Origin: Maribacter spongiicola
Lineage (GTDB): Bacteria > Bacteroidota > Bacteroidia > Flavobacteriales > Flavobacteriaceae
DNA: 64,000 bases
NCBI RefSeq assembly: GCF_004364165.1
Contig: NZ_SOAY01000018.1
Location: 30,057 to 94,056 of the forward strand
Direction: 5' to 3'
Shown: piece after piece, positions 63,914-64,000 of the stretch
How the letters are laid out: each line of letters begins with the position of its first letter
Numbering within the stretch: the stretch's first letter is position 1
Made by a program: the position numbers and the translations under genes
The notes under the pieces: generated by a model
The model's database searches: none
What the model saw: only the letters and a program-made list of their open reading frames with translations
What the model was told of the DNA's origin: nothing

Positions 63914-64000
63914 ACAACCAACAACCAACAACCAACAACCAACAACCAACAACCAACAACCAACAACCAACAACCAACAACCAACAACCAACAACCAACA
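63906..64000. repeat. AACAACC heptamer tandem array, runs off the window
   Basis: More than 13 exact copies of AACAACC from 63906 to the right edge. No variation seen, so it is probably prone to length change. The far end is outside the window. Confidence 0.95.

Noticed and set aside
63906..64000. CRISPR array
   Set aside because: 7-bp units without spacers; this is a simple tandem repeat.

Overview
The window looks like chromosomal core sequence from a flavobacterium (Bacteroidota, probably a marine member of the Flavobacteriaceae). The DNA is AT-rich. Many genes are preceded by the Bacteroidota -7 promoter element TAnnTTTG, several with a TTG/TTTG about 17-21 bp upstream. Shine-Dalgarno sequences are weak, the tRNA genes do not encode CCA, and the lineage-typical families DUF4270, DUF4907 and DUF3822 and LytS/LytTR pairs are present. 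The genus cannot be fixed from the sequence alone. I see no prophage, transposon, integrase or CRISPR array.

Layout. 1-4.3 kb: a DUF4270 lipoprotein (cut by the window edge) diverges from a Kelch lipoprotein, a DUF4907 protein and a LytS/LytTR two-component pair. 4.4-7.9 kb: pyrR, pyrB, a STAS-like protein, rnz, pdxH. 7.9-11.4 kb: polyphosphate genes (SixA-like phosphatase, ppk1, ppx), then convergent miaE. 12.1-18.8 kb: a complete, tightly packed ebo cluster (eboA-F) plus a TMEM220-like membrane protein. 18.8-24.7 kb: dnaX, RNase P RNA, rsmD, DUF3822, an anchored unknown protein and a RecD-like helicase. 24.8-28.5 kb: a small envelope group (DUF4126, kdsB, HAD phosphatase, KdnB-like dehydrogenase, acyltransferase). 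28.6-32.6 kb: yebC and the gcvT-glsA-SDR-phhB run. 32.7-37.6 kb: the thrABC operon preceded by a Thr-rich leader peptide and a consensus promoter. 37.7-50.7 kb: housekeeping genes (nnrDE, clpC, gyrA, a TPR protein, an NlpC/P60 protein, a thiolase, a PgpH-like 7TM-HD protein). 50.8-51.0 kb: tRNA-Ser and tRNA-Pro. 51.4-63.7 kb: an acyl-CoA catabolic island. The right edge is heptanucleotide repeat DNA.

How the genes work together. The most interesting system is the ebo cluster: six enzymes or unknown proteins that by family should make or move an unidentified prenylated or cyclitol-like metabolite across the inner membrane. The thr operon carries an apparent ribosome-mediated attenuator: 8 of its 30 leader codons are Thr. 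The catabolic island combines two acyl-CoA dehydrogenases, an aminoglycoside-phosphotransferase-like kinase, two SDRs, an enoyl-CoA hydratase and two zinc-free MDR reductases. This gene set resembles the ACAD10/11 and Lva-type route that removes a 4-hydroxyl group by phosphorylation. Oddities include an NlpC/P60 protein with Ser at the catalytic Cys position, a bile-acid-symporter-like gene broken by two in-frame stops with its frame otherwise intact, and a 17-bp perfect hairpin whose right arm opens a 7-bp tandem array running off the window.
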